64,000 nucleotides of DNA from Odoribacter sp. AF15-53 (GTDB lineage Bacteria > Bacteroidota > Bacteroidia > Bacteroidales > Marinifilaceae), in assembly GCF_003479425.1 (NCBI RefSeq), contig NZ_QUHC01000003.1, forward strand, positions 186,001 to 250,000, in the 5' to 3' direction. This document shows, in pieces, positions 26,842 to 36,782 of this stretch. Below the pieces are notes generated by a model, which saw only the letters and a program-made list of their open reading frames with translations, had not been told where the DNA came from and made no database searches. The position numbers and the translations under genes are program-made. Numbering within the stretch: position 1 is the stretch's first letter; each line of letters begins with the position of its first letter.

Positions 26842-27252
26842 ATGAAGAATAAGAATTTACGAAAGATTCTCTACGTGTGCGCTGTTTTAGTTTTATTGGT
26901 GCTCGGAATATATGTCTGGATGAGATCGTCGGGGGGTGGTATTGTTGAGGAGCAGACGTTTACGATCCACGGAAAACAGACGGAGACTTTCGTGTATAAT
27001 ACGAAAACGGAAACACCGAGAATGCTTCACGTGAAGGTGGAGGGAGAATTGGATTGCGATGCGATATTGGTTATAAAAGAGGACGGGGAAGGTAACAGCG
27101 TGCGCTTCCGTCGTTCTTTTCCTTTAAAAGCGGGAGAATTGAAGGATCGGGATTTTCAGACATCGTGGACACATTCTGGGATGATTATTGAATTCAAGGC
27201 CAATGACTGCGTGGTAAATAATATAAAGATTGTCATAGGGGTGGAGAAGTAA
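26842..27252 (+). CDS. Small membrane-anchored protein of unknown function
   Basis: I do not recognise the family. The 136-residue protein starts at the ATG (MKNKNLRK) rather than the in-frame TTG 9 bases earlier. It has one N-terminal membrane helix (ILYVCAVLVLLVLGIYVWM, about residues 9-27) and then about 105 residues of predicted beta structure outside the membrane, with no Cys-based or catalytic motif. It lies 49 bases before the PBP1A-like gene in the same direction and could be cotranscribed. The gene may act in the envelope, but this is only location-based. Confidence 0.7.
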   Translation: MKNKNLRKILYVCAVLVLLVLGIYVWMRSSGGGIVEEQTFTIHGKQTETFVYNTKTETPRMLHVKVEGELDCDAILVIKEDGEGNSVRFRRSFPLKAGELKDRDFQTSWTHSGMIIEFKANDCVVNNIKIVIGVEK

Positions 27253-27301
27253 TCCCGGATATAGATTTATTTTCTAACTTTGCAAGTTGAAATTAAAACG
27301 A

Positions 27302-29641
27302 ATGCAGATGCTAAAAAAATATTGGAAAGACTTTGCCATTTTCTGGGGGCTGTTTATTGTTTTTGTCTTGGGAATATTTTTCTTTTTTTACTTGGTTTCG
27401 GCCGGTAAATTAGGTTTTATGCCCACGTTCGAGGAGTTGGAAAACCCAAACAATAAATTTGCCACGGAGATTTATTCTGAAGACGGGAAGATTATAGGAA
27501 AGTATTTCGAGGGGAGTGAAAACCGTCGATATATGGATTATCATGATATTCCACAAAGTGTTATTGATGCTTTGATTGCCACGGAGGATGTGCGTTTCTA
27601 TGATCATAGCGGTATTGACGTGCGCGGGCTGTTCCGCGTGGCTAAAGGAATGGTGACCGGGAATTCTGCGGCCGGAGGGGGGAGTACGATTACTCAGCAG
27701 TTGGCAAAGATGCTATTTCCGCGGGAGGCCAATCAGGATTTCGTGGAATTAGCGATGCGTAAATTCCGGGAGTGGGTGATTGCCGTGAAATTGGAAAAAA
27801 GTTACACGAAGGAAGAGATCATCACGATGTATCTTAATAAGTTTGACTTTTTGAATTTGGCTGTGGGGATCAATTCTGCGGCTAATATTTATTTTTCGAC
27901 AACTCCTGACTCGTTACGGGTAGAACAAGCCGCGATGTTGGTGGGAATGGCGAAGAATCCTTCTCTCTTTAATCCGGTACGTCGCCCGGACAAGACTTTG
28001 GGACGTCGGAACGTGGTGTTGAGTCAGATGTTGAAATATGATAAGATTTCTCAGGCTGAATTCGATTCTTTGAAAGTATTGCCTTTGGGATTGGATTTCC
28101 ATAAGGAAGATCATAAGGAAGGTATTGCGACTTATTTCCGTGAATATCTGCGTTTGTATATGACTGCTTCAAAGCCGGAGAAAAAGAATTATAGTCGGTG
28201 GAGTAAAGATCAATACGCGGTAGATTCATTGGCTTGGGAAACGAACCCGCTTTATGGGTGGTGTAATAAGAATCTAAAATCGGACGGTTCACATTATAAT
28301 ATTTATGCAGATGGGTTAAAGATTTACACGACATTGGATTCTCGGATGCAGAAATACGCGGAAGAGGCTGTAACAGAACATTTGGGTGGTACTTTGCAAC
28401 CGACTTTTATGGCCGAGAGAAGTAAAAAAGCTCATCCGCCTTTTTCAAATGATTTAACGGTGGCCGAAATTGATGAAATCTTGAATACTTCTATCAAGCG
28501 AACAGAGCGTTATCGTTCCATGAATAAGGCTGGTAAGAGTTTTCAGGAGATAAAGAAAGAATTCCAGAAACCGGTTCCCATGTCTGTTTTCACGTGGAAA
28601 GGTGTACGGGATACGACCATGACTCCATTGGATTCGTTGAAACATTATAAATCATTCTTCCGTGCCGGATTTATGGCGATGGAGCCTTCAACGGGGCATA
28701 TCAAGGCTTACGTGGGTGGCCCCGATTACCGTTATTTCCAGTATGATATGGTAAGTACCGGAAAGCGTCAGATCGGATCGACCATTAAACCGATTCTCTA
28801 CACGTTGGCCATGCAGGAGGGGCTGGGGCCCTGTGATAAGGTGTTGAACGTGCAGCAAACTTTTGTTTTGCCGGATGGAACAACTTGGACTCCTCGAAAT
28901 TCTACCGATAAACGGGAAGGGGAGATGGTGACCTTGAAGTGGGGATTAGCGAATTCGGTGAATAATATTTCCGGTTGGGTGTTGAAACAATTTACCCCGG
29001 AAGCTGTCGTGCAGATGGCTCATCGGATGGGTATAAGTAGTTTTATAGACCCTGTACCTGCTATTTTCTTGGGTTCCTCGGAGGTTTCCGTGAAAGAAAT
29101 GGTCGGGGCCTTCTCGATATATGCCAATAAGGGAGTTTATAATGCACCGACGATGGTAACGAAGATCGAAGATAAATATGGAAACGTGTTAGCTAATTTC
29201 TACCCGGAATCTCATGAGGTAATTACCGAAAATACAGCTTTCTTGATGGCAAATTTGTTGCAGGGAGTCGTGAATGAAGGTACGGGTATTCGTTTACGCT
29301 ATCGCTATAAGTTTACTAACCAGATAGGAGGAAAGACGGGTACAACTCAGAATCACTCGGATGGTTGGTTTATCGGTATTACTCCCGATCTCGCCGGAGG
29401 AGTATGGGTGGGTGCGGAAGATCGTTCTATTCATTTTCAAAATTTAGCAAATGGTCAGGGGGCTAGCATGGCTCTCCCGATTTGGGCTTTGTTCATGCAA
29501 AAAGTGTATGCCGATAAATCCCTTGCCGTTCCGCAGCGTGATTTCGAAAAACCTAATGGTGTGAATAAAGTTCTTGATTGTGCCGACGACCGAGAAGGCG
29601 TGGTCACTGAATCCGATTTCGCAGATGAAATTTTTGATTAA
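27302..29641 (+). CDS. Class A penicillin-binding protein (PBP1A-like)
   Basis: A bifunctional peptidoglycan synthase: glycan-strand polymerisation and peptide cross-linking on the outer face of the inner membrane. Start ATG at 27302 (MQMLKKYW), giving 779 residues; the in-frame upstream TTG is less likely. One membrane helix (about 13-34). GT51 glycosyltransferase domain with catalytic Glu in ATEDVRFYDH (near residue 95) and GGSTITQQLAKML. Transpeptidase domain with Ser493 in STIK, an SVN motif, and KTGT at 678-681. All catalytic motifs are intact. Confidence 0.95.
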   Translation: MQMLKKYWKDFAIFWGLFIVFVLGIFFFFYLVSAGKLGFMPTFEELENPNNKFATEIYSEDGKIIGKYFEGSENRRYMDYHDIPQSVIDALIATEDVRFYDHSGIDVRGLFRVAKGMVTGNSAAGGGSTITQQLAKMLFPREANQDFVELAMRKFREWVIAVKLEKSYTKEEIITMYLNKFDFLNLAVGINSAANIYFSTTPDSLRVEQAAMLVGMAKNPSLFNPVRRPDKTLGRRNVVLSQMLKYDKISQAEFDSLKVLPLGLDFHKEDHKEGIATYFREYLRLYMTASKPEKKNYSRWSKDQYAVDSLAWETNPLYGWCNKNLKSDGSHYNIYADGLKIYTTLDSRMQKYAEEAVTEHLGGTLQPTFMAERSKKAHPPFSNDLTVAEIDEILNTSIKRTERYRSMNKAGKSFQEIKKEFQKPVPMSVFTWKGVRDTTMTPLDSLKHYKSFFRAGFMAMEPSTGHIKAYVGGPDYRYFQYDMVSTGKRQIGSTIKPILYTLAMQEGLGPCDKVLNVQQTFVLPDGTTWTPRNSTDKREGEMVTLKWGLANSVNNISGWVLKQFTPEAVVQMAHRMGISSFIDPVPAIFLGSSEVSVKEMVGAFSIYANKGVYNAPTMVTKIEDKYGNVLANFYPESHEVITENTAFLMANLLQGVVNEGTGIRLRYRYKFTNQIGGKTGTTQNHSDGWFIGITPDLAGGVWVGAEDRSIHFQNLANGQGASMALPIWALFMQKVYADKSLAVPQRDFEKPNGVNKVLDCADDREGVVTESDFADEIFD

Positions 29642-29672
29642 AAACAACCAAATTGAATATTGAGAATTAATC

Positions 29673-29704
29673 ATTTTCAATTTTCAGTTTTCAATTTTCA
29701 ATTG
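29673..29704 (+). repeat. Heptameric ATTTTCA spacer repeat before radA
   Basis: Four 7-base units (ATTTTCA, ATTTTCA, GTTTTCA, ATTTTCA) then ATTG, ending 2 bases before the radA start codon. Any radA ribosome-binding region lies inside the repeat. Confidence 0.65.
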
Positions 29705-29706
29705 TT

Positions 29707-31071
29707 ATGGCCAAGTCGAAAACGATATATGTTTGTCAAAATTGTGGGGCAAAAGAATCAAAGTGGGTAGGAAAATGTTCCACTTGCGGGGAATGGAATA
29801 GTTTTGTGGAGGAGGTGGAAGTTTCCGTGAAGGGAAACCGGACGGCATCTATCGTGGGGGGAAATTCTTCAAGACCCTTGCGGTTATCGGAGGTGAAAAC
29901 CAATGCTGACGAGCGTATGGATACTGGTGACGGGGAGTTAAACCGGGTGTTAGGAGGAGGTATCGTGCCGGGTTCTATGATCCTGTTGGGAGGGGAACCG
30001 GGTATCGGTAAATCGACCTTGGTCTTGCAGTTTGCTTTACACAATCGTTGTGGGAAAGTACTTTACGTGTCAGGAGAGGAAAGTGTATCGCAGATCAAAA
30101 TGCGGGCGCAGCGTTTGGGAGCCGAGAATGACGATTGTTTGTTCCTTTCGGGGAATTCACTGGAAACCGTGTTGGAACATTCCCGTGCGTTAGAACCTAA
30201 ATTGTTGATTATTGATTCTATACAAACCTTGGCGACGGAGAGCGTGGATGCTATTCCGGGTAGTTTGTCGCAAATCCGGGAGTGTACGAATGTATTATTA
30301 CGTTATTCCAAAGAAAATACGATTACCACGATTCTGATCGGGCATATCACGAAAGACGGTCAACTGGCAGGTCCCAAGATTCTGGAACACATGGTGGATA
30401 CTGTGTTGCAGTTTGAGGGGGATCAACAACACATGTACCGTATTTTGCGATCCATGAAAAACCGTTTCGGATCAACATCCGAAATCGGTATATATGAAAT
30501 GTTACAGTCCGGGTTGCGTCAGGTGGCTAACCCCTCCGAATTATTATTATCCAACCATGATCAGGATTTAAGTGGCGTGGCCGTTTCTGCTACTATGGAA
30601 GGCGTTAGAACTATTTTATTGGAAGTGCAGGCATTGGTAAGCACGGCGGCTTACGGAACGCCCCAACGGTCGGCAACGGGCTTTGATACGCGACGATTGA
30701 ATATGTTACTGGCGGTACTGGAAAAACGGGTTGGATTCCGCTTGGCGGCGAAGGACGTATTTCTGAACATAGCCGGGGGAATCCGGGTGAGTGATCCGGC
30801 TTTGGATCTGGGGGTTGTTATGGCGGTACTCTCTTCAAATATTGATGCCTCGATACCCACAAGCACGGTGTTTGCCGGAGAAGTAGGTTTGTCCGGAGAG
30901 ATTCGTGCGGTCAGCCGTATAGAGCAACGTATCTTAGAGGCTGAAAAACTGGGTTTCCAACAAATATTCGTTCCGTCAGGAAATAAAAAAGCTTTGACCA
31001 AAGTTCCCGCTCATATAAAAGTAAAGTTTGTTTCTCGTGTAGGAGATATTTGCAGGGAATTATTCAGTTAA
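29707..31071 (+). CDS. radA: DNA repair protein RadA
   Basis: A RecA-like branch-migration helicase that works with RecA in recombinational repair. The 454-residue protein has the N-terminal C4 zinc finger (CQNCGAKESKWVGKCSTCGEW), Walker A in GGEPGIGKSTL, the diagnostic RadA motif KNRFGS and a C-terminal Lon-protease-like domain (VFLNIAGGIRVSDPALDLG, VFAGEVGLSGEIRAV) that is structural rather than proteolytic. Length and all motifs are normal. It is followed by a 165-base gap with the promoter of the next sigma gene. Confidence 0.97.
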   Translation: MAKSKTIYVCQNCGAKESKWVGKCSTCGEWNSFVEEVEVSVKGNRTASIVGGNSSRPLRLSEVKTNADERMDTGDGELNRVLGGGIVPGSMILLGGEPGIGKSTLVLQFALHNRCGKVLYVSGEESVSQIKMRAQRLGAENDDCLFLSGNSLETVLEHSRALEPKLLIIDSIQTLATESVDAIPGSLSQIRECTNVLLRYSKENTITTILIGHITKDGQLAGPKILEHMVDTVLQFEGDQQHMYRILRSMKNRFGSTSEIGIYEMLQSGLRQVANPSELLLSNHDQDLSGVAVSATMEGVRTILLEVQALVSTAAYGTPQRSATGFDTRRLNMLLAVLEKRVGFRLAAKDVFLNIAGGIRVSDPALDLGVVMAVLSSNIDASIPTSTVFAGEVGLSGEIRAVSRIEQRILEAEKLGFQQIFVPSGNKKALTKVPAHIKVKFVSRVGDICRELFS

Positions 31072-31181
31072 AAATTTTATTAGATTTTTCGATATACCGA
31101 CAACGTATTTTGTAATTTCTTAATTGTTTCGTTGGTAATTTTTTTATTGGTATGAGTTTGATTGTTGGTATGAATTTGTAT

Positions 31182-31212
31182 TTTGTTTCTTGATAACAAT
31201 ACTTTATATTTG
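31182..31212 (+). promoter_or_regulatory. Promoter of the locus 2 sigma gene, Bacteroides type
   Basis: TTTG (31182-31185), 19 bases, TATATTTG (31205-31212): a full match to both housekeeping elements, 24 bases before the start codon. The same arrangement precedes the sigma remnant at 53569-53599. Confidence 0.75.
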
Positions 31213-31236
31213 TCGGAGATCCAATGAAAGAGTAGT

Positions 31237-31800
31237 ATGGATATTTCAGAAGACAAATTTATCCGGCAAATTAATGCAAAAGAGGTTGATGCGTTTCGGA
31301 TTTTATTCGAGCGTTTTCATAATTATCTGGTGTTGTATGCCATGAGGCGTGTTCATTTACGGGAAGTGGCCGAGGATATGGTGCAGGAAGTATTCGTGGC
31401 GATCTGGGAGAGTCCGAAGAAATATAATTCTTTCCATGGATTCCGGGCTTTTCTGTATGATTCCGTGCAGAATCGGTGCTTGGACTACCTGAAACATAAA
31501 GCTGTAGAAAATCGCTATGTCGCTTATAGCTTGGCAAATCGGGATGACGAAAGCGAACGGGAATATAATCTGATGCGAGAAGAAATTTACCGGGAATTGT
31601 ACATTGCAGTTAAAGAGTTGCCCGATCGCTGTCGGCAAGTTTTTGAATTGCACTTACAAGGTAAAAAGAATGAAGAAATAGCCGAGTTACTATCTCTTTC
31701 CGTGGAGACTGTCAAGACACATAAAAAGAATGCCGTTCGTTTTTTAAAAGAACGATTGGGTAATTTATTTTTTTTACTGGTTATGGTGAAGGTCATTTAA
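31237..31800 (+). CDS. ECF-type RNA polymerase sigma factor (locus 2)
   Basis: A 187-residue FecI-like sigma factor. Region 2 (about 15-85) contains REVAEDMVQEVFVAIWESPKKY and FRAFLYDSVQNRCLDYLKHK; region 4 (about 120-175) contains KNEEIAELLSLSVETVKTHKKNAVRFLKERL. It lies 161 bases before a fecR in the same direction, the usual layout. Its C-terminal half is closely similar to the truncated remnant at 53626-53934 (shared REEIYRELY and RLGN strings). Confidence 0.94.
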   Translation: MDISEDKFIRQINAKEVDAFRILFERFHNYLVLYAMRRVHLREVAEDMVQEVFVAIWESPKKYNSFHGFRAFLYDSVQNRCLDYLKHKAVENRYVAYSLANRDDESEREYNLMREEIYRELYIAVKELPDRCRQVFELHLQGKKNEEIAELLSLSVETVKTHKKNAVRFLKERLGNLFFLLVMVKVI

Positions 31801-31816
31801 GAGCCTGTTTAGATTT
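31796..31816 (+). repeat. Copy of TTTAAGAGCCTGT repeat
   Basis: TTTAAGAGCCTGTTTAGATTT overlaps the end of the sigma gene and matches 11582-11603 (opposite strand) with two differences. A small hairpin (CAGACA with TGTCTG, about 31822-31839) follows. Confidence 0.5.
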
Positions 31817-31912
31817 TTTGTCAGACATACCCTTGTCTGAATTTCATTCAAGTTCATTATTGCGACTATTGAGTGAAAATGGAATAGACTCTAAAATTTT
31901 TCATTTTCGTTT

Positions 31913-31937
31913 ACCCCTTTTTCAGGGTCTTGTCGTA
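31913..31937 (+). promoter_or_regulatory. Candidate ECF-sigma promoter of fecR (locus 2)
   Basis: ACCCCTTTTT (31913-31922) with a CGTA at 31934-31937. The block lies 49 bases before the fecR start, as in the other loci. Confidence 0.55.
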
Positions 31938-31961
31938 TGTGGTGCAAAATGAAGAAGCACT

Positions 31962-33125
31962 ATGAATATTTTTGATGAAAGAATAGTTCGATTAATTCGG
32001 CTTTATTTGTCGGGAGCCTTGTCCGAAGGGGAACGGCAGGAGTTGGAGCTATGGATTGATCAGAATGATGGAAATCGTCGGTTTTTCGAGGATATGAAAC
32101 AGGGTAATCGATTTGCAGAGGAGTTCCCGGAGTTTTGTCAGATTGATATGGAAAGAGGTTGGGTGCGGTTTGAACAGCACATCCGGCAAGAGCGTCGTAA
32201 TTCGTGGAGGCGAGTTTTGAAGTATGTGGCAGCGATTGTTGTTCCCGTGGCGATCGGATTTTCTATTTGGTTATTGAATCGGGAAGAAAAGAATAGTATA
32301 CTACCAATAAGTGAAATGATCGAACCGGGACAAGTAAAAGCGACTTTGGAACTTCCGGGAGGAAAAACATTAGCTTTAAAAGATATGAAACAAGGGGAGA
32401 TAGAGGTGGATAAGGGATTGAAAGCCATGCAAACGACCCAAGGGTTGGTGTACGATAGTACGGTTGTCTTGAACGTGGAAGAATTGAAATTCAATACGTT
32501 GAAAATTCCCCGGGGAGGAGAGTTCCGGTTAACCTTAGCCGATGGAACCCGGGTAATATTGAATTCTGCCACGCGCCTCAAATATCCCGTGGCATTCGGG
32601 CAACGGGAACGAAAAGTCTATTTGGACGGGGAGGCTTATTTCGAGGTCGAAACGGATACTACCCGGCCTTTTTACGTGGTGATGGATAGGATACAAGTAC
32701 GGGTTTACGGTACATCATTTAACGTGAACACACATCAGGAGAAAGGGATCGAGACGGTTTTGGTGGAAGGGAAAGTTGGAATTAAAACATTTGCTGCCGG
32801 GGAGTACGTGTTGAAACCGGGAGAATTGGCCTGCTTCGATAGGAAGAGCGGGACGGTCGAGATTCGGGATGTGGATGCCCGGCAGTACACGGCTTGGACA
32901 AGAGGAATTTTCACGTTTGAGGAGGAGACATTGGAACAAATTATGGCAACGCTTTCTTTGTGGTATGACGTGGATGTATTCTACCAGGTGGAGGCCGTCA
33001 AGGAACTTCATTTCTCCGGACACTTGGAGCGGTACAAGGAAATTCGGAATATTCTGGATGCGATTACCGAAGCTACGGGGGTGAAATTCTCGATAAAAGA
33101 ACGAACGATTATCGTTTCACAATAA
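31962..33125 (+). CDS. FecR-family anti-sigma factor (locus 2)
   Basis: A 387-residue anti-sigma factor. N-terminal cytoplasmic part (about 1-85), membrane helix (YVAAIVVPVAIGFSIWLL, about 88-105), FecR domain (LKIPRGGEFRLTLADGTRVILNSATRLKYPVAFG to VYGTSFNVNTH) and DUF4974 (GIFTFEEETLEQIMATLSLWYDVDVFYQ). It probably restrains the sigma factor encoded just upstream and is released through the STN domain of the following SusC. No odd features. Confidence 0.94.
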   Translation: MNIFDERIVRLIRLYLSGALSEGERQELELWIDQNDGNRRFFEDMKQGNRFAEEFPEFCQIDMERGWVRFEQHIRQERRNSWRRVLKYVAAIVVPVAIGFSIWLLNREEKNSILPISEMIEPGQVKATLELPGGKTLALKDMKQGEIEVDKGLKAMQTTQGLVYDSTVVLNVEELKFNTLKIPRGGEFRLTLADGTRVILNSATRLKYPVAFGQRERKVYLDGEAYFEVETDTTRPFYVVMDRIQVRVYGTSFNVNTHQEKGIETVLVEGKVGIKTFAAGEYVLKPGELACFDRKSGTVEIRDVDARQYTAWTRGIFTFEEETLEQIMATLSLWYDVDVFYQVEAVKELHFSGHLERYKEIRNILDAITEATGVKFSIKERTIIVSQ

Positions 33126-33128
33126 AAA

Positions 33129-33154
33129 ACGGAAGGTGTTGTAGCACCCTCCGT
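33129..33154 (+). promoter_or_regulatory. Stem-loop between fecR and susC (locus 2)
   Basis: ACGGAAGGTG pairs with CACCCTCCGT (one A-C mismatch) around a 6-base loop, starting 4 bases after the fecR stop. No T run follows. Confidence 0.45.
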
Positions 33155-33227
33155 AAGTTTAACCACCCATAAGTCTTATTGGAGTGAGACTGATGGATAA
33201 ATAATTTAAACTCTCAATTACAAAAGT

Positions 33228-36200
33228 ATGGAAAAAAATCGAATTTGCTTTCGATCCCCTTTGGGATGGAAGCACAAATTTTGGATGATTATGAGATTAT
33301 TTCTCTTTTTAATGTGTTTTTTCACGTTCTCACTTTCGGCGAACACGTTTGCTCAACAAGAGCGTGTCAGTCTGAATATGACGGGAGTTACCGTGAAAAT
33401 GTTGTTGGATGAGATTCAGCGACAAACAGATTTGCATTTTATTTTTAATACCGAACAGACAAATCAATTAGGAAAAGTATCTGTCGATGTAAAAAATGAA
33501 ACCGTTGAAAATGTGTTGAAACGTCTTTTTGAAGGTACGGATTTGACGTATAGTTTCCGGGATAACATTATCGTGGTGAAACGTCGGGTAGAGTCAGCCG
33601 TGCGGCAAGATATGTTTCAGATAGTGGGAAAAGTGACCGACGAAAAGAAACAACCTATGCCGGGAGTGACGGTCAGGTTGGAAGGTTCAACTGTTGGAAC
33701 GGCAACCAATAGCAAGGGTATATTCACGTTAATGTTACCCGTTCGAAAAGGAGTGTTGGAGTTTTCTTTCGTGGGCTATAAAACTCAAAAAGTGAGTTTT
33801 ACGGAAATCACGAAGGATACGATCCGGGTGATGATGAAGGAGGATATACAGTCATTGGATGAGGCCGTGGTTGTGGCTTACGGAACAACCAACAAGAGGG
33901 AAATGACGGGAGCTGTTTCGGTAATCAAAGCGGATGAAATAAAAGGCATTCCCTCTCCCAGTATAGCGAATTTGCTACAAGGGCGTGTTGCGGGTATGGA
34001 TATTACGAATATGTCAGGGGCCCCCGGTGGAGGAGGTACGGCCATCGTTATTCGAGGCTATAATTCTTTGGATGTGGAACAGAATAGGAGATATTCCAAT
34101 CCTTTGTGGGTTGTGGATGGTGTTCCTTTGAATTCGTTTACTTCTCCCATTACCGGAACAAATCTTTTGGCAGATATCAATCCGGATATGATCGAATCAA
34201 TTCAAGTGTTGAAAGATGCTTCTTCCGCGGCAATATACGGGTCTCGGGCTGCGAATGGAGTTATTATCGTGACAACCAAAAAAGGGCGTCAAAATCAGAA
34301 TGCAACGTTTTCTGTAAATATTTCGCAGTCTTGGAATATATTACCGGAGTTGCCCACCGTAACTATCGGAAAAGGGGAACGGGATTTCAGGTTAAAGGCT
34401 TTAAGAAGTGGGCCTTCAAAGGCTTATCTTGATCCGGAAACGAATCGTTATAAATATCCGACTTCCAACCGGGAAGTATTTGATACGAAAAGAGGTTCTT
34501 ATGATTATTTTTTCACTCCAACAAGCTATAATAGTAATGGACTCGTGCTACAAGACAGTTTGAATTCGTTTTACAATAACGCGACAAATTTCTTCCCGAT
34601 CTATTATGAAAAGGGAAAAATTACAAACGCGAATATCCAGACTTATGGTGGTAGCGATAGAATGTATTATGGAATGGGGTTAGGCTATTATGATGAGTCG
34701 GGGGTATTACGAGGGACAGGGTTCAATAGAATTGATTTGAACGCGAATATGAATGTTATCCCCGTCCGGAAATTGAATGTCGATTTACGCTTAAATGCCA
34801 CGTTAACGAACCGAAAGCGGGGGGAGAAAACACAAGGAATGGGATCTGCGCCTATCGTGGAGACGGTGCCGGGTGATCCTTACGAGTTAAGTTCGCTCAA
34901 TCCCGGGGAAGGCTCCGCGGTTTGGAATGATGTTTTAGAAAAATTGAAAGGAACGAAAGAAAAGAATCGTTCCGTTCGTATCCGAACGAATTTCAAAATA
35001 GGATATGATGTTCTTGACGGTTTAAATCTATCGACTTCGTTAGCCGCTGATTATTCGATTCATCGTAGAAATTATTTTCAACCTTCCTATCTGGATGAGC
35101 ATGGTTTTTCACAAACGGTTGGAGAAACAGGAATAAATCTGATGGTTTTAAACGAGAATTTATTGACTTATCAAAAGACGATCAAGGAAAATCACAACAT
35201 TAATGTGGTAGCTGGTTTTTCTTATCAGTATGATCAAGTGGAATATAATGGCGGAAGTGCTCAAAATTCTCCTAGTGACAAAATTTATTATTCTCGTCCG
35301 GGTTTTCCTGTTTTGGGTGAATTGAATTATGGATATTACTCGGAAACAGTGGCTTTCCAACGTTATATTTCTGATATGGAAGAAAAAACTCTTATTTCTT
35401 ATTTCGGACGTTTGGAATATAATTACAAGAAGAAATATCTGCTTTCTGCCAGCTTCCGTCGGGATGGAAGTTCTGTTTTTGGGAAAAACAACAAATGGGG
35501 AACTTTCCCTTCTGTCGCTGCCGGGTGGACTTTTACCGAGGAGAGTTTTATGAATCGTTTTACGGATTGGCTTTCTTTTGGAAAATTTCGGGCAAGTTGG
35601 GGACGATCCGGGCAACATTTCGAGCAATCGTTTCTAGCTTTAGGCTTGATGGAGTCCGGTAATGCACATCAAGGGAATTCAACCTTGGAACCCGTGTGGG
35701 AAGGAGGTTTGTATAATGATGATTTGTCTTGGGAAGAGACCGATCAGTATGATTTCGGGTTAGATTTGGATTTGTTCAATTACAGGTTAGGAATCACGTT
35801 CGATTACTATTATCGCTACACCGATAAATTACTTTGGGCTGTCGATTTACCCGGGAACTATAATGGGTATACGGGTCAATGGCGGAATGCCGCGGCGATA
35901 TCCAACGAGGGAATCGAGCTGTTGATAAAATACGAGATATTGCGAACTCCCAATTTCTATTGGAAAGTATCTGTAAACGGGGCAAGAAACTGGAATCGTT
36001 TCGAGAAATCGTATAACGGGAAAGATATTTCCGTGGGAATTATCGGTAAGCCGTTGAATGATATACACGCATTCCCGACAGCGGGTTTTATCAATAAACA
36101 GGATGAAATGCCGTTGTATTTCAATACGCAAGGGGTAGGACAATATTTGTATTTTGATATTCGTACGGACAATTTCTATCAACCGGGAGACTATAAATTT

Positions 36201-36779
36201 ATAGATACGAATGGTGATGGCAAAATATTCTTTGATGACATGGTTTACATGGGTAGCGCCCTCCCGACAATAAGCGGGGGGATTGTCAGTGAATTCAGGT
36301 GGAAAAATTTTGATTTGAATTTGTCCATGAGCTACCAGATCGGGCGGCACATGGTTAATACCACTTGTAAAAATTCTTTGGCAACGAATGATAATACCAA
36401 TTTATTACATCCTTTATTGTTGAACCTGAATAAAATTACATTTTGGAAAAACCCTGGGGATAATCATGCCGATTATGCACGGTTACAAATAGATAATAAC
36501 ACGATGATTTATTCCGGAATGGTAATAGATCGTGAAGTCGAAAAGGTCAATTTGTTAAAACTGAAAACGTTGACCATCGGGTATAACCTGCCTGATGTTG
36601 TCATCCGTAAATTAAAGCTGGGACAGGTACGTTTGTTTGTTAGTGGTGAGAATTTATTGACATTCTCGAATTATTCCGGTATTGATCCGGAAACGGTTGA
36701 TATAAGTACGGGGATGGATTACGGGAAGAATTATCCTTTGGCTAGAAAATACACGCTAGGTCTAACTGTAAAATTTTAA
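33228..36779 (+). CDS. SusC/RagA-family TonB-dependent transporter with STN domain (locus 2)
   Basis: A 1183-residue outer-membrane transporter. A long basic N-terminus precedes the signal helix (LFLFLMCFFTFSLSANTFAQ, cleavage after about residue 43). Then the STN domain (about 48-125, VTVKMLLDEIQRQTDLHFIF), carboxypeptidase-regulatory-like domain (GKVTDEKKQPMPGVTVRLEGS), plug (VVAYGTTNKREMTGAVSVI, VLKDASSAAIYGSRAANGVIIVTT) and barrel ending KYTLGLTVKF. The downstream susD starts 3 bases later. An intact TonB-dependent importer controlled by the adjacent sigma/FecR pair. Confidence 0.96.
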   Translation: MEKNRICFRSPLGWKHKFWMIMRLFLFLMCFFTFSLSANTFAQQERVSLNMTGVTVKMLLDEIQRQTDLHFIFNTEQTNQLGKVSVDVKNETVENVLKRLFEGTDLTYSFRDNIIVVKRRVESAVRQDMFQIVGKVTDEKKQPMPGVTVRLEGSTVGTATNSKGIFTLMLPVRKGVLEFSFVGYKTQKVSFTEITKDTIRVMMKEDIQSLDEAVVVAYGTTNKREMTGAVSVIKADEIKGIPSPSIANLLQGRVAGMDITNMSGAPGGGGTAIVIRGYNSLDVEQNRRYSNPLWVVDGVPLNSFTSPITGTNLLADINPDMIESIQVLKDASSAAIYGSRAANGVIIVTTKKGRQNQNATFSVNISQSWNILPELPTVTIGKGERDFRLKALRSGPSKAYLDPETNRYKYPTSNREVFDTKRGSYDYFFTPTSYNSNGLVLQDSLNSFYNNATNFFPIYYEKGKITNANIQTYGGSDRMYYGMGLGYYDESGVLRGTGFNRIDLNANMNVIPVRKLNVDLRLNATLTNRKRGEKTQGMGSAPIVETVPGDPYELSSLNPGEGSAVWNDVLEKLKGTKEKNRSVRIRTNFKIGYDVLDGLNLSTSLAADYSIHRRNYFQPSYLDEHGFSQTVGETGINLMVLNENLLTYQKTIKENHNINVVAGFSYQYDQVEYNGGSAQNSPSDKIYYSRPGFPVLGELNYGYYSETVAFQRYISDMEEKTLISYFGRLEYNYKKKYLLSASFRRDGSSVFGKNNKWGTFPSVAAGWTFTEESFMNRFTDWLSFGKFRASWGRSGQHFEQSFLALGLMESGNAHQGNSTLEPVWEGGLYNDDLSWEETDQYDFGLDLDLFNYRLGITFDYYYRYTDKLLWAVDLPGNYNGYTGQWRNAAAISNEGIELLIKYEILRTPNFYWKVSVNGARNWNRFEKSYNGKDISVGIIGKPLNDIHAFPTAGFINKQDEMPLYFNTQGVGQYLYFDIRTDNFYQPGDYKFIDTNGDGKIFFDDMVYMGSALPTISGGIVSEFRWKNFDLNLSMSYQIGRHMVNTTCKNSLATNDNTNLLHPLLLNLNKITFWKNPGDNHADYARLQIDNNTMIYSGMVIDREVEKVNLLKLKTLTIGYNLPDVVIRKLKLGQVRLFVSGENLLTFSNYSGIDPETVDISTGMDYGKNYPLARKYTLGLTVKF

Positions 36780-36782
36780 GTT

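Noticed and set aside
29673..29704. CRISPR-like repeat
   Set aside because: The units are 7 bases with no spacers, so this is a short tandem repeat and not a CRISPR array.
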